NCBI RefSeq assembly: GCF_014648875.1
Contig: NZ_BMRY01000010.1
Coordinates: 124,001 to 188,000 of the forward strand
Direction: 5' to 3'
From: Streptomyces parvus
GTDB taxonomy: Bacteria > Actinomycetota > Actinomycetes > Streptomycetales > Streptomycetaceae
Length of the DNA: 64,000 nt
Position 1 is the first letter of the stretch, and the number at the start of each line of letters is the position of its first letter. The position numbers and the translations under genes are program-made. Below the pieces are notes generated by a model, which saw only the letters and a program-made list of their open reading frames with translations, searched no databases and had not been told where the DNA came from. Of this stretch, positions 49,781 to 58,330 are shown piece after piece.

Positions 49781-52700
49781 ATGGCGGAGAAGAACCTGAT
49801 CGACAGAGGTACGAGCCGCCGCCCCGCCCCTGCCGCCTCCGCCGTCTCCGTCGCCTCCCTCCACGACGCGGCCTCCGAGCCGTGGTGGCTGCCCGGGGTC
49901 GTCGGGGGCAGCACCTCCGGCGAACCCGCCTGGGCCGCCTTCGCCAGGGAGGCCGTCGCCGCCGCCCCGCGTGACGTGGTGGTCGCCGACCGCGCCTACC
50001 CGGGGCTCAGCGGCTTCGGGCCGATCGTCGCGCCGTTCGTCGAGGCCGCCGCGGAAAGGCTCCGGGACGCACTGGCGGACGGGGAGCCCGAGGGCGACGG
50101 GGCTCCCGTCATGGCGGACTTCCGGCGGCAGTTGACCCGGCGGCTGGCCCGGATCGCGGCGCGCACCCTCGTCACCGAGCTGCACGAGGCCCGGCGGCTG
50201 GGCCGGTTGAGCGGGGAGGGGCCCGAGGAGCGCTTCCGGGACTTCGTCGCGCTGACCGCCCGCCGCGACGGCCTCGACCGGCTCGTCACCGGCTACCCCG
50301 TGCTGGCCCGCCTCCTCGCGACGGCCTGCCTCAACACCGCGTCCGCCTTCGCGGAGCTGGTCGCGCGGCTCGCCGCCGACCGGCATCTGCTGGCCCCGGC
50401 CGGGGTGTTCGGCGAGCCGGACGTCGGTCCGGGCGGGCTCGGCCCGTCCGCGGGGCCGGGGGCGCTCACCGGTGTCGAGGCCGGTGCGGGCGACAGCCAC
50501 CGCGGCGGCCGGTCGGTGATGCTCCTGCGGTTCGCCGACGGCACCCGGCTGGTCTACAAGCCGCGCCCGCTCGCGGCGCACCGGCACTTCAACTCCCTCG
50601 TCGAGTGGTTCGGTTCGCTGCCGGGCGCCCCCGAGCTGCGGGTGCTGCGCGTCCTGGACCGGGGGGACTACGGCTGGGCCGAGTTCGTGGCGGAGCGACC
50701 CTGTGCCTCGGGAGCGGAGACCCGGCAGTTCTACCGGCGCCAGGGTGCGCTGCTGGCCCTGCTGCACGCGCTGGACGGTACGGATCTGCACCACGAGAAC
50801 CTGATCGCCTGCGGCCCGCACCCGGTCCTGGTCGATGTGGAGACCCTGTTCCATCCGGCGCTGGGGCCCGCCCGCTCCGCCGATCCGGCCGCCCGGGCGC
50901 TGCACGACTCCGTCCACCGGGTGGGCCTGCTGCCGCAGTTGCTCGTCGGGGACACCACCGCGCTCGACATGTCCGCCATCGGCGGGGGCCGGGCCGCCTC
51001 GTCCCCCATCGAGACCGCCGACTGGGCGGAGACCGGCACCGACCGCATGCGGCTGGTACGGCGAGCGGGGCGGTTCACCGAGTCCGCCAACCGGCCCCGG
51101 CTCGGCGCCGAGACGGCCGACCCGTCCGCGTACACCGACGCCCTCTGCGACGGATTCCGCGCCGGATACACCGCGATCCACGACCACCGGGACGAACTCC
51201 TCGCCCCGGACGGGCCGTTGCGGCGGTTCGCCGGGGACGAGGTGCGCGTCGTCCCCCGGCCCACCTGGACGTACACGACGCTGCTCGACGAGTCGACCCA
51301 CCCCGACCTGATGCGGGACGCCGCCGAACGGCACCGGGTGCTGTCCCTGCTGCGCACCCCGCTCCTGGGCGTGCCTGCGCTGTCCGGCGTGGAGGACGAG
51401 GAGATCGCCGAGCTGTGGTGCGGTGACGTGCCCGTGTTCGCCACCCGGCCGGGCTCCGGCCGGCTGTGGAGCGGCACCGGCCGTACGGTCACGGGCTCGG
51501 CACCCGAGGGGTCCGCGCCCGACGCCGTCGCCCCCACCGGTCTGGCGCGCGTCGAGGCGAAGGTGCGCGCGATGGACACCGTGGACCGCCAGGACCAGGA
51601 ACGGATCATCCGGACCGCCATGGTGAGCACCTCCCCGGAGCCGGCGCACCGGCCCGGCCCGGGCGGCCGGACCCCGAGTGCGGCGACCGCGCCGGAGCCC
51701 GAGCAACTGCTCTCCGCCGCACGGTCGGTGGGCGACCAGCTCGTCTCCCTCGCCTACCGGCACGAGGGCCGTACGAACTGGATCGGGCTGGAACTGCTCG
51801 GCGAGCGCTACTGGCGGCTCACGCCGATGGCGGCGGACCTCGCGGGCGGCTACACCGGCCCCGCGCTCTTCCTGGCCCAACTGGCCGCGCTCACCGGCGT
51901 GTCCCGGTACTCGGAAGCGGCCCGCGAAGCACTCGCGCCGGTTCCGGGGCTGCTGGACGCCCTGCACGGGCGGGCCGACGAACTCGGGGCCCTGGGCTCC
52001 GGCGCCTACGCGGGCCTCGGCGGCATCGCGTACGCCCTGACCGAGGTGGGCACGCTGCTGGGTGACCGGGAGGTGCTGGACCTGGCCGGTCCGGCCGTCC
52101 GGCTGAGCTGTGCGGCGAACGCGGCCGAGGACGGGTACGGGGTGCGCGGCGGCGCGGCGGGCGGGCTCGTCTCGCTGCTCGCGGTGTACCGCGCCACCGG
52201 CCGCCCGCAGGCCTGGTGGGGCGCCGTGCGCTGCGCCGAGCGGCTCGCCGCCGCCCCGGGCCCCGGGACCGGAGGCTTCGCCGACGGGGCAGCGGGGATC
52301 GGCTGGGCGCTGCTGCGCCTCGCCGAGGCCGGGGGCGACGCCCGCCACCGGAGCGCCGGGCTGCACGCCCTGCGCCGGGCGACCGCACTGACGGACGCCG
52401 CTACGGACCACGGACCCGCCTGGTGCGACGGCGTGGCCGGGGTCGCGCTGGCGATCGCCGACAGCCCCGACGCGCGGCAGGACCCGGAGCTGTCCGGCTG
52501 GCTGGCGGCGCGCTCCGGCGAGCTGGCGGGCATCGACCCGCTCGCCGACGACAGCCTGTGCCACGGGGAGTCCGGGCTGCTCGAACTCCTCGGTCACAGC
52601 GCCCTGCCCGCCCTCCTGCCCGGCGTACGGGCCGCGTGGGTGCGCCGGGCCGGGACGCTGGTGGCCGCGGCGGACCGGGCGGGGCCGCTGTGCGGGACGC

Positions 52701-52825
52701 CCGGTCACGTACCGCACCCGGGGCTGCTCACCGGTCTCTCGGGCATCGGGCACGGGCTGCTGCGGGCGGGGTTCCCCGAACGGATCGGCTCCGCCCTGCT
52801 CCTGGACCCCTCCCGGGCCCCCTGA
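49781..52825 (+). CDS. lanM: class II lanthipeptide synthetase LanM
   Basis: A 1014-residue bifunctional enzyme. The dehydratase (DUF4135) part includes TRLVYKPRPLAAHRHFNSLVEW (about residue 255) and DGTDLHHENLIACGPHPVLVDVETLFHP (about 330-357). The LanC-like cyclase from about 640 has the zinc ligands in WCDG (about 880) and LCHG (about 926) plus the HxxGxxxGxSGIGHGLL end. It phosphorylates and eliminates Ser/Thr to dehydro residues and then closes thioether rings. All catalytic elements look intact. GGGGAGGTG precedes ATG 49781. The only small peptide gene next to it (52919) has no cysteine. Confidence 0.9.
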   Translation: MAEKNLIDRGTSRRPAPAASAVSVASLHDAASEPWWLPGVVGGSTSGEPAWAAFAREAVAAAPRDVVVADRAYPGLSGFGPIVAPFVEAAAERLRDALADGEPEGDGAPVMADFRRQLTRRLARIAARTLVTELHEARRLGRLSGEGPEERFRDFVALTARRDGLDRLVTGYPVLARLLATACLNTASAFAELVARLAADRHLLAPAGVFGEPDVGPGGLGPSAGPGALTGVEAGAGDSHRGGRSVMLLRFADGTRLVYKPRPLAAHRHFNSLVEWFGSLPGAPELRVLRVLDRGDYGWAEFVAERPCASGAETRQFYRRQGALLALLHALDGTDLHHENLIACGPHPVLVDVETLFHPALGPARSADPAARALHDSVHRVGLLPQLLVGDTTALDMSAIGGGRAASSPIETADWAETGTDRMRLVRRAGRFTESANRPRLGAETADPSAYTDALCDGFRAGYTAIHDHRDELLAPDGPLRRFAGDEVRVVPRPTWTYTTLLDESTHPDLMRDAAERHRVLSLLRTPLLGVPALSGVEDEEIAELWCGDVPVFATRPGSGRLWSGTGRTVTGSAPEGSAPDAVAPTGLARVEAKVRAMDTVDRQDQERIIRTAMVSTSPEPAHRPGPGGRTPSAATAPEPEQLLSAARSVGDQLVSLAYRHEGRTNWIGLELLGERYWRLTPMAADLAGGYTGPALFLAQLAALTGVSRYSEAAREALAPVPGLLDALHGRADELGALGSGAYAGLGGIAYALTEVGTLLGDREVLDLAGPAVRLSCAANAAEDGYGVRGGAAGGLVSLLAVYRATGRPQAWWGAVRCAERLAAAPGPGTGGFADGAAGIGWALLRLAEAGGDARHRSAGLHALRRATALTDAATDHGPAWCDGVAGVALAIADSPDARQDPELSGWLAARSGELAGIDPLADDSLCHGESGLLELLGHSALPALLPGVRAAWVRRAGTLVAAADRAGPLCGTPGHVPHPGLLTGLSGIGHGLLRAGFPERIGSALLLDPSRAP

Positions 52826-52918
52826 GCCACCGGCCCACCCGCATACCCGCACACCCGCACACCCGCACAGCACCCATCACCGATCACCCATCACCGATCA
52901 GCAGAGGATGAGGCAGAG

Positions 52919-53116
52919 ATGAAGCAGTTCGGCGAATCGGCCCTGCAGGCGTCCGGCGACATCGCTCACGAGGGCACCCCGGAGCACCCGGCCGGGCAGA
53001 TCTCCCTCGGGTCCACCGGCGGACTCGGTGCGCGCAGCAGACTCCTCAGCGCCGCGGAGGGCGAGAGCGGCTTCAGCCACGACCTGCCTTGGACCACCAT
53101 GACCGCTCCGTGGTGA
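52919..53116 (+). CDS. candidate LanM substrate peptide without cysteine
   Basis: A 65-residue peptide gene 93 bp behind lanM. An acidic N-terminal half (ALQASGDIAHEGTPEHPA) looks like a leader; a Gly-Gly occurs at STGGLGARSR, and the C-terminal part ESGFSHDLPWTTMTAPW is rich in Ser and Thr, the residues LanM dehydrates. There is no Cys anywhere, so ordinary lanthionine rings cannot form within it. The ribosome binding site (GATGAGG) is moderate. It could be a dehydrated-only peptide, or the true Cys-containing substrate may be elsewhere; both are inference. Confidence 0.6.
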   Translation: MKQFGESALQASGDIAHEGTPEHPAGQISLGSTGGLGARSRLLSAAEGESGFSHDLPWTTMTAPW

Positions 53117-53195
53117 CCAGATCCAGCCAACTCGACCTTAATTGAGCCGAATTGGCCCGCTGCCGTCGAAGTTGCCGCTCCAGTAATCTGCGGCC

Positions 53196-56126
53196 ATGCG
53201 AGCCACTTCGCCGGTCATCGTCGGGCGGGACGAGGAGATCGGACTGCTGAGCAGCGCCCTGGACGCCGTGCAACGGCGTTCGGGGCGCGCGCTGTTCCTC
53301 GTCGGGGAAGCCGGTATCGGAAAGTCCCGGCTGGTGGGCGAGTGCGCCTACCGGGCCTACGGGCTCGGCATGCCGGTGCTGCGCGGCCGGGCCACCTCGA
53401 CCGGGCTCGTCGTGCCGTTCCGCCCGCTCGCCGAGGCGCTGGCGTCCCGGTTCCGGGCGGCCGGCACCCCGACCGATCCGGAGCTCGCGCCCTACCATCC
53501 GGCGCTGGCCCGGCTGGTCCCGGAGTGGCGCAGGGCCGGGTCGCCCGGATACCCGGAGACGGTCGTGGAGCTGGCGGAGGCGTTGCTGCGGCTGCTGTCC
53601 GTGCTGGGCAGGGAGGCGGGCTGCGCGATCCTGCTGGAGGATCTGCACGACTGCGACACGGAGACCGTCGCGGTCGTCGAGTACGTCATCGACAACCTCG
53701 CCGATCTCCCCATCCTGTTCCTGGGCACCCTGCGCCCGGAGCCGGGCGCCGCCCTGGACCTCGTACGCTCCGCCGAGCGCCGGCAGGCCGCGACCGTAAG
53801 GGAGTTGAGCCCGCTCGACGACGCCCAGGTGCGGGCGCTGACGGGCGCGTGTCTGGAGGCGGGGCCGCAGGAGATCCCGGAGGCGGTGCACCGGCGGCTG
53901 GCCGGGCGCGCCGCGGGCAACCCCTACCTGCTGGAAGTGCTGCTGGCGGACCTCCTCGACACCGGCCGGCTCCGGCGGGCGGACGGCGCCTGGGAGGCGG
54001 TGGAGCAGCCGGGCGACTCCATCCCCTCGGACATCGTGCGCAGTTGGGCCCGCAGGCTGGAGCGGCTCGACGAGCCGGTACGGGATCTCCTGCTGGCGTC
54101 GGCCACCCTGGGCAGCCAGTTCTCGGTGACCGTGCTCCAGACCGTCACCGGCTACGAGGACCGGGCCCTGTTCACCCATCTGCGGTCCGCGGTGGAGGCC
54201 GGGGTCATCGCCCCGGACGGCGCGGCCCCCGACCGCTACACCTTCCGGCACTCGCTCACCGCCGAGGCCCTGATCTCCTCGCTCGTGCCGGCCGAGCGCG
54301 CTTCCCTGGCCCGCCGGGCCGCCGCGGCCATCGAGCAGTCCGGGGAGCCGCTGGACGAGGACGGGCGGCAGCTGGTGGCCTCGCTGCAACTGGCGGCGGG
54401 CGACCGGGCCGGTGCCGCCCGCCAGTTCGCGGAGGCCGGAAGACGGATGCTCGCTTCGGGAGCGCACGGCTCCGCCGTGGTGCTGCTGGAGCGGGCGCAC
54501 CCCCTGGCCGCCGAGGCCGACCGGGCCGCCGTCGCCGAGTCGTTGGCGGTCGCCCGGGCCGAGGGCGGCGATCTGGACGGCGCGCTGGCGCTGGCGGACG
54601 CGCTGCCGCCGGTTCCGGCGCGTTCCGAGGCCGCCGCCCGGCGCGGCCAGATCCACATCGACCTCGCCTGGGCGGCGGTCATGGCGGAACGCACCGCAGA
54701 GGCCGCGCTCCAGGTCGAAGCGGCCCGGGTGCTGCTCGGTCCGGCACCGTCCCCGGGCCGCCGGGCCGCGCTCGTGGTGGTCGACGGCTATCTGGCGCTG
54801 CTCCCCGGGCTCCCCGGGCACGGGCGGCCGTTCCGGGATCCGGTGGAGACCGAGCAGGCCGTCCAGAAGGCCGCCGAGACCGCCGAGGCCGAGGGGCTGC
54901 CCGTGGTGGCCTGCCAGGCCTGGCAGTTACTGGCGCTGCTGCGGCGCGAGGAGGGTTTCGACGCGGCGGACGCCGCACTGGAACGGATGCTGTCGATCTC
55001 CACCGAACACTCCTTGCCGGTCTGGCGGGTGGAGGCGCTGGTGCGGCTGGGCGCGAACGCCTTCATGCGGACCGGTGACGCGTCGCGGCTGCTCTCCGCC
55101 CGGGCGGCGGCCACCGATCTCGGCGCGCTGCTGCTGACGCGTACGGTCGACGGACTGCTCGCGATGAACGCGGTGCTGTGCGCCCGGTGGGAGGAGGCGC
55201 AGGAGATCATCGACCGCTCGGCCGAGGCCAGTGCCCGGGTCGGCGATCTGTCCGCCCACCGCTATCTGCTGCTGGCCGGGGCGACGATGGCCGCGCACCG
55301 GGGGCGGCGGCGGGACATGGACCGGGCGCTGGCCGCGTTCCGGCGGGCGGGGGGCGAGCAGTCGCTGCTGGTGCCGCTGCGGTCGGGGCTCTGCCGGGCG
55401 TTCGGGGCGCTGCTGGAGGAGGACCGGGAGCGGGCGGCGGCCGGTCTCGACGAGGCGCTGGCCTGGGAACTGGACCACCCGAGCTACTACTACCTGAGCG
55501 GGCGGTACGGGCTGCGCCCACTGCTGCGGGTCCTGGCCGGGCAGGCGGACCGGGCGGAGCTGGAGGAGGCGCGGGCGGCCCCCGGGGGCTGCCTCGCCTG
55601 GAACCGGCAGTTCCTGGAGCTGGCCGACGCGGTGCTGCTGGGCCGACAGGGGGACCCGGCCGGGGCCGCCCGGATGATGGCGTCCTTCGCCCGGCGCTCC
55701 GGGCCCTTCCCGGTCGCCCGGCATCTGGGGCTGCGGCTGGTCGCGGACGCGGCCCGGGAGGACGGCTGGGGCGAGCCGGTGGCGTGGCTGAGGACCGCCG
55801 AGGAGTTCTTCTACGGGGCCGGGGTGCAGCCGGTCTCCGCCGCCTGCCGGGCGGCGCTGCGGCAGGCCGGGGAGTCCGTCGGCCAGCACCGGGGCGGCTG
55901 GGACCGGATCCCGTCGCCCCTGCGGACCAGTGGGGTGACGCCGCGCGAGTACGAGGTGTTCGTGCTGCTGCCCGAGCGGCCCGGGAACCAGCAGATCGCC
56001 CGCCGGCTGTCGATCTCGCCGCGCACGGTGGAGAAGCACATGGCCAGCCTGCTGAACAAGACCGGCCGTGCGGACCGGGCGGCGCTGTGCGAGTTCGCCG
56101 CCGAGTGCGCCACCGAGCCGGCCTGA
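53196..56126 (+). CDS. LAL-type LuxR regulator
   Basis: A 976-residue large ATP-binding LuxR regulator: Walker A GEAGIGKS at residues 37-44, Walker B CAILLEDLHDCD, a long helical repeat region, and the C-terminal LuxR HTH VTPREYEVFVLLPERPGNQQIARRLSISPRTVEKHMASLLNKTGRADRAALCEF. No Shine-Dalgarno is present; TAATCT ends 6 bases before the ATG, suggesting a leaderless mRNA. Codon 578 is TTA (54927-54929), which needs the bldA tRNA in Streptomyces. It probably activates the adjoining LanM locus late in development. Confidence 0.9.
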   Translation: MRATSPVIVGRDEEIGLLSSALDAVQRRSGRALFLVGEAGIGKSRLVGECAYRAYGLGMPVLRGRATSTGLVVPFRPLAEALASRFRAAGTPTDPELAPYHPALARLVPEWRRAGSPGYPETVVELAEALLRLLSVLGREAGCAILLEDLHDCDTETVAVVEYVIDNLADLPILFLGTLRPEPGAALDLVRSAERRQAATVRELSPLDDAQVRALTGACLEAGPQEIPEAVHRRLAGRAAGNPYLLEVLLADLLDTGRLRRADGAWEAVEQPGDSIPSDIVRSWARRLERLDEPVRDLLLASATLGSQFSVTVLQTVTGYEDRALFTHLRSAVEAGVIAPDGAAPDRYTFRHSLTAEALISSLVPAERASLARRAAAAIEQSGEPLDEDGRQLVASLQLAAGDRAGAARQFAEAGRRMLASGAHGSAVVLLERAHPLAAEADRAAVAESLAVARAEGGDLDGALALADALPPVPARSEAAARRGQIHIDLAWAAVMAERTAEAALQVEAARVLLGPAPSPGRRAALVVVDGYLALLPGLPGHGRPFRDPVETEQAVQKAAETAEAEGLPVVACQAWQLLALLRREEGFDAADAALERMLSISTEHSLPVWRVEALVRLGANAFMRTGDASRLLSARAAATDLGALLLTRTVDGLLAMNAVLCARWEEAQEIIDRSAEASARVGDLSAHRYLLLAGATMAAHRGRRRDMDRALAAFRRAGGEQSLLVPLRSGLCRAFGALLEEDRERAAAGLDEALAWELDHPSYYYLSGRYGLRPLLRVLAGQADRAELEEARAAPGGCLAWNRQFLELADAVLLGRQGDPAGAARMMASFARRSGPFPVARHLGLRLVADAAREDGWGEPVAWLRTAEEFFYGAGVQPVSAACRAALRQAGESVGQHRGGWDRIPSPLRTSGVTPREYEVFVLLPERPGNQQIARRLSISPRTVEKHMASLLNKTGRADRAALCEFAAECATEPA

Positions 56127-56341
56127 GGGGCGGGGGCGGGGCGTACCGCGTACCGCGAGGCGGTGCGGGCGTACGGGCGTGGGGGTCCGGGGCGGGCAAC
56201 ATGGGGGTGCCGGGCGGTTTCGGTCGGGTACCCGGGCGGAAAATGCGGGCGGGACCCCGATGTGCGGGGGTCCGGGCGGCAGCAGGATCGGCCGTGCGTA
56301 CGGTCCAGTCCGCCGCCCGTCCCCCTCCCGGAGGCCCGCTG

Positions 56342-58330
56342 ATGACCCGACCTCCCGTCCGTACCGGTTCCGCCGGTGCCGCCGGTGCCGTGCACTTCTC
56401 ACTGCTCGGCCCGCTGACCGCCCGGCGGGACGGCCGTGAGCTGCCGCTCGGCCCGCGCAAGCAGCGCCTGGTCCTCGCCACTCTGCTGGCCCGGCCCAAC
56501 ACCCCGGTACCGGTCGACGTGTTGACCGACGCCGTGTGGCCGGACGATCCGCCCCGCACCGCCCGCAAGAACCTCCAGGTCTACATCAGCGCGGCCCGCG
56601 CCCTCCTGGGCCCGGCCGGGGACGGCGGAGCGGACCGGCTGGTGCACGGCTGCGGGGGCTATCACCTGCGCATCGCCGAGGGCGAACTGGACACGCTGCG
56701 CTTCGGGTCGCTGGCCCGGGCCGGGCGGGCGGCGGCCGGGCGGGGCGATGTGGCCGGCGCGGCGCGGCTGCTGCGTGAGGCGCTCGACCTGTGGGAGGGG
56801 CCGCCGCTGCACGATCTGCGGGACTCGGCCGGGGTGGCCGAGGAGGCGGACCGTCTGGAGGCCCGATGTCTGACGGTGTACGAGGACTGGGCGGAGGCCG
56901 AGATCGAGTTGGGCCGGGCCGCCGTCGCGGTGGACGGGCTGCGGGATCTGGTGGAGCGCCACCCGCTGCGGGAGCGGCTGCGGGCCGCCTGGATGACCTC
57001 CCTGCACCAGTCCGGCCGGCAGGCCGAGGCGCTGGCGGTGTACGACGACTACCGGCAGCTGATGGCAAGGGAGTTGGGTCTTGAGCCGAGTCCGGCCATG
57101 GCGGCGCTGTACCGCTCGATGCTCGGCCGGGGGCGGGAGGCGCGGCGGCCCGCCGTCTCCCGCCGGACACCGGCCCCGGTGGCGCTGCCCGCCGGTACCG
57201 GGGCGTTCACCGGCCGCCGGGAGGAGCTCCGGGGCCTGCTCGACGTGCTGGGCGGCGGCGAGGAGCGCGTGGTGGTCGTGTCGGGTCCGGGCGGGGCGGG
57301 CAAGTCGGCGCTGGCGGTCCGGGCGGCGCACCTGCTGGCCGACCCGTTCCCCGACGGCCGGGTCCACGTCCGGGTGCGCCGGGAGGACGGCACGGCGCGC
57401 AGCCGGGCGGAGGTACTGGCGGAGCTGGGGCGGTGGTGCGGGATCGCGGAGTCGCGCACGGAGATCCCCGCGACGGCGACGGGCGCCGAGGTGCCCGCTA
57501 CGGCCGGGGCCCTCGCGGTCCTCGCGGAGGCCTGGCAGGAGTGGCAGGCCCGGCACCGGGCCCTGGTGGTCCTGGACGACGTGCCGGACGAGGCGTCCGT
57601 ACGGGGGCTGCTGCCCCGGTCGGGGAAGTGCGCCGTACTGGTCACCGCCCGGGGGCAGTTGCCCGGTCTCGCCCCGGTGCACCGGATCGCGCTGCCCGCG
57701 CCGGCGGACGGCGAGGCGCTGGAGCTGCTGGGGAAGCTGATCGGGGCCGGGCGGCTGCGGACGGACCCGGCGGCGGCGTTGCGGATCGTCCGAGCCTGCG
57801 GGGGGCTGCCGCTGGCGGTGGAGGTGAGCGGGATGCGGCTGGCGGTGCTGCGGCATCTGCCGCTGGCGGAGTACGCGGACCGGCTCGACGATCCGTCGGC
57901 CGCGCTCGACGAACTGGTCGCCGGTGACGTCTCCGTACGGCACCGGATCGCGTCCGGCTGGCGGGACCTGGCGGAGCCCGACCGATGGGTGCTGGGGCGG
58001 CTGGCCGGGCTCGCCGATGACGGGTGCTTCACCCTGGACCGGGCCACGGTGGCGCTGGGCTGCGGGGAGCGGGCGGCGATCCGGGCCGTGGAGTCGCTGA
58101 TCGACGCCGGCGCGGTGACCTCCCCGGCGGGCGAGGTCACCGCGCATGCCGCACTGTACGAAGTGCCGCGTCTGCTCTGCCTGTTCGCACGCGAGCAAAC
58201 GGCGGCGGGCGAGCCGGAGTTGGCCGCGACGGGCGCGCAGGGGACGGCGGTCGACCGGGAGGCGTCAGGCCGACAGGGAGCGGCGGGCGACCGGACCGGT
58301 GCGCCCGCCGTCGCCCTCAGCCCAGGGTGA
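56342..58330 (+). CDS. AfsR-like SARP with NB-ARC domain
   Basis: A 662-residue regulator: OmpR-type winged helix (FSLLGPLTARRDGRELPLGPRKQRLVLATLLARPN), bacterial transcriptional activation domain (about 95-250), then an NB-ARC ATPase with Walker A GPGGAGKS, HRALVVLDDV, and the GLPLAVEVSGMRL motif. It ends soon after the ATPase; AfsR itself has further TPRs, so this is the shorter class. CGGAGG precedes ATG 56342. Its 3' end overlaps the convergent lanKC by 14 bp. It is the natural candidate activator of one or both flanking lanthipeptide loci. Confidence 0.9.
   Translation: MTRPPVRTGSAGAAGAVHFSLLGPLTARRDGRELPLGPRKQRLVLATLLARPNTPVPVDVLTDAVWPDDPPRTARKNLQVYISAARALLGPAGDGGADRLVHGCGGYHLRIAEGELDTLRFGSLARAGRAAAGRGDVAGAARLLREALDLWEGPPLHDLRDSAGVAEEADRLEARCLTVYEDWAEAEIELGRAAVAVDGLRDLVERHPLRERLRAAWMTSLHQSGRQAEALAVYDDYRQLMARELGLEPSPAMAALYRSMLGRGREARRPAVSRRTPAPVALPAGTGAFTGRREELRGLLDVLGGGEERVVVVSGPGGAGKSALAVRAAHLLADPFPDGRVHVRVRREDGTARSRAEVLAELGRWCGIAESRTEIPATATGAEVPATAGALAVLAEAWQEWQARHRALVVLDDVPDEASVRGLLPRSGKCAVLVTARGQLPGLAPVHRIALPAPADGEALELLGKLIGAGRLRTDPAAALRIVRACGGLPLAVEVSGMRLAVLRHLPLAEYADRLDDPSAALDELVAGDVSVRHRIASGWRDLAEPDRWVLGRLAGLADDGCFTLDRATVALGCGERAAIRAVESLIDAGAVTSPAGEVTAHAALYEVPRLLCLFAREQTAAGEPELAATGAQGTAVDREASGRQGAAGDRTGAPAVALSPG

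Noticed and set aside
48479..52873. Minus-strand frame of 1464 codons opposite lacI and lanM
   Set aside because: Low-complexity shadow translation without motifs; lanM and lacI on the plus strand are unmistakable.
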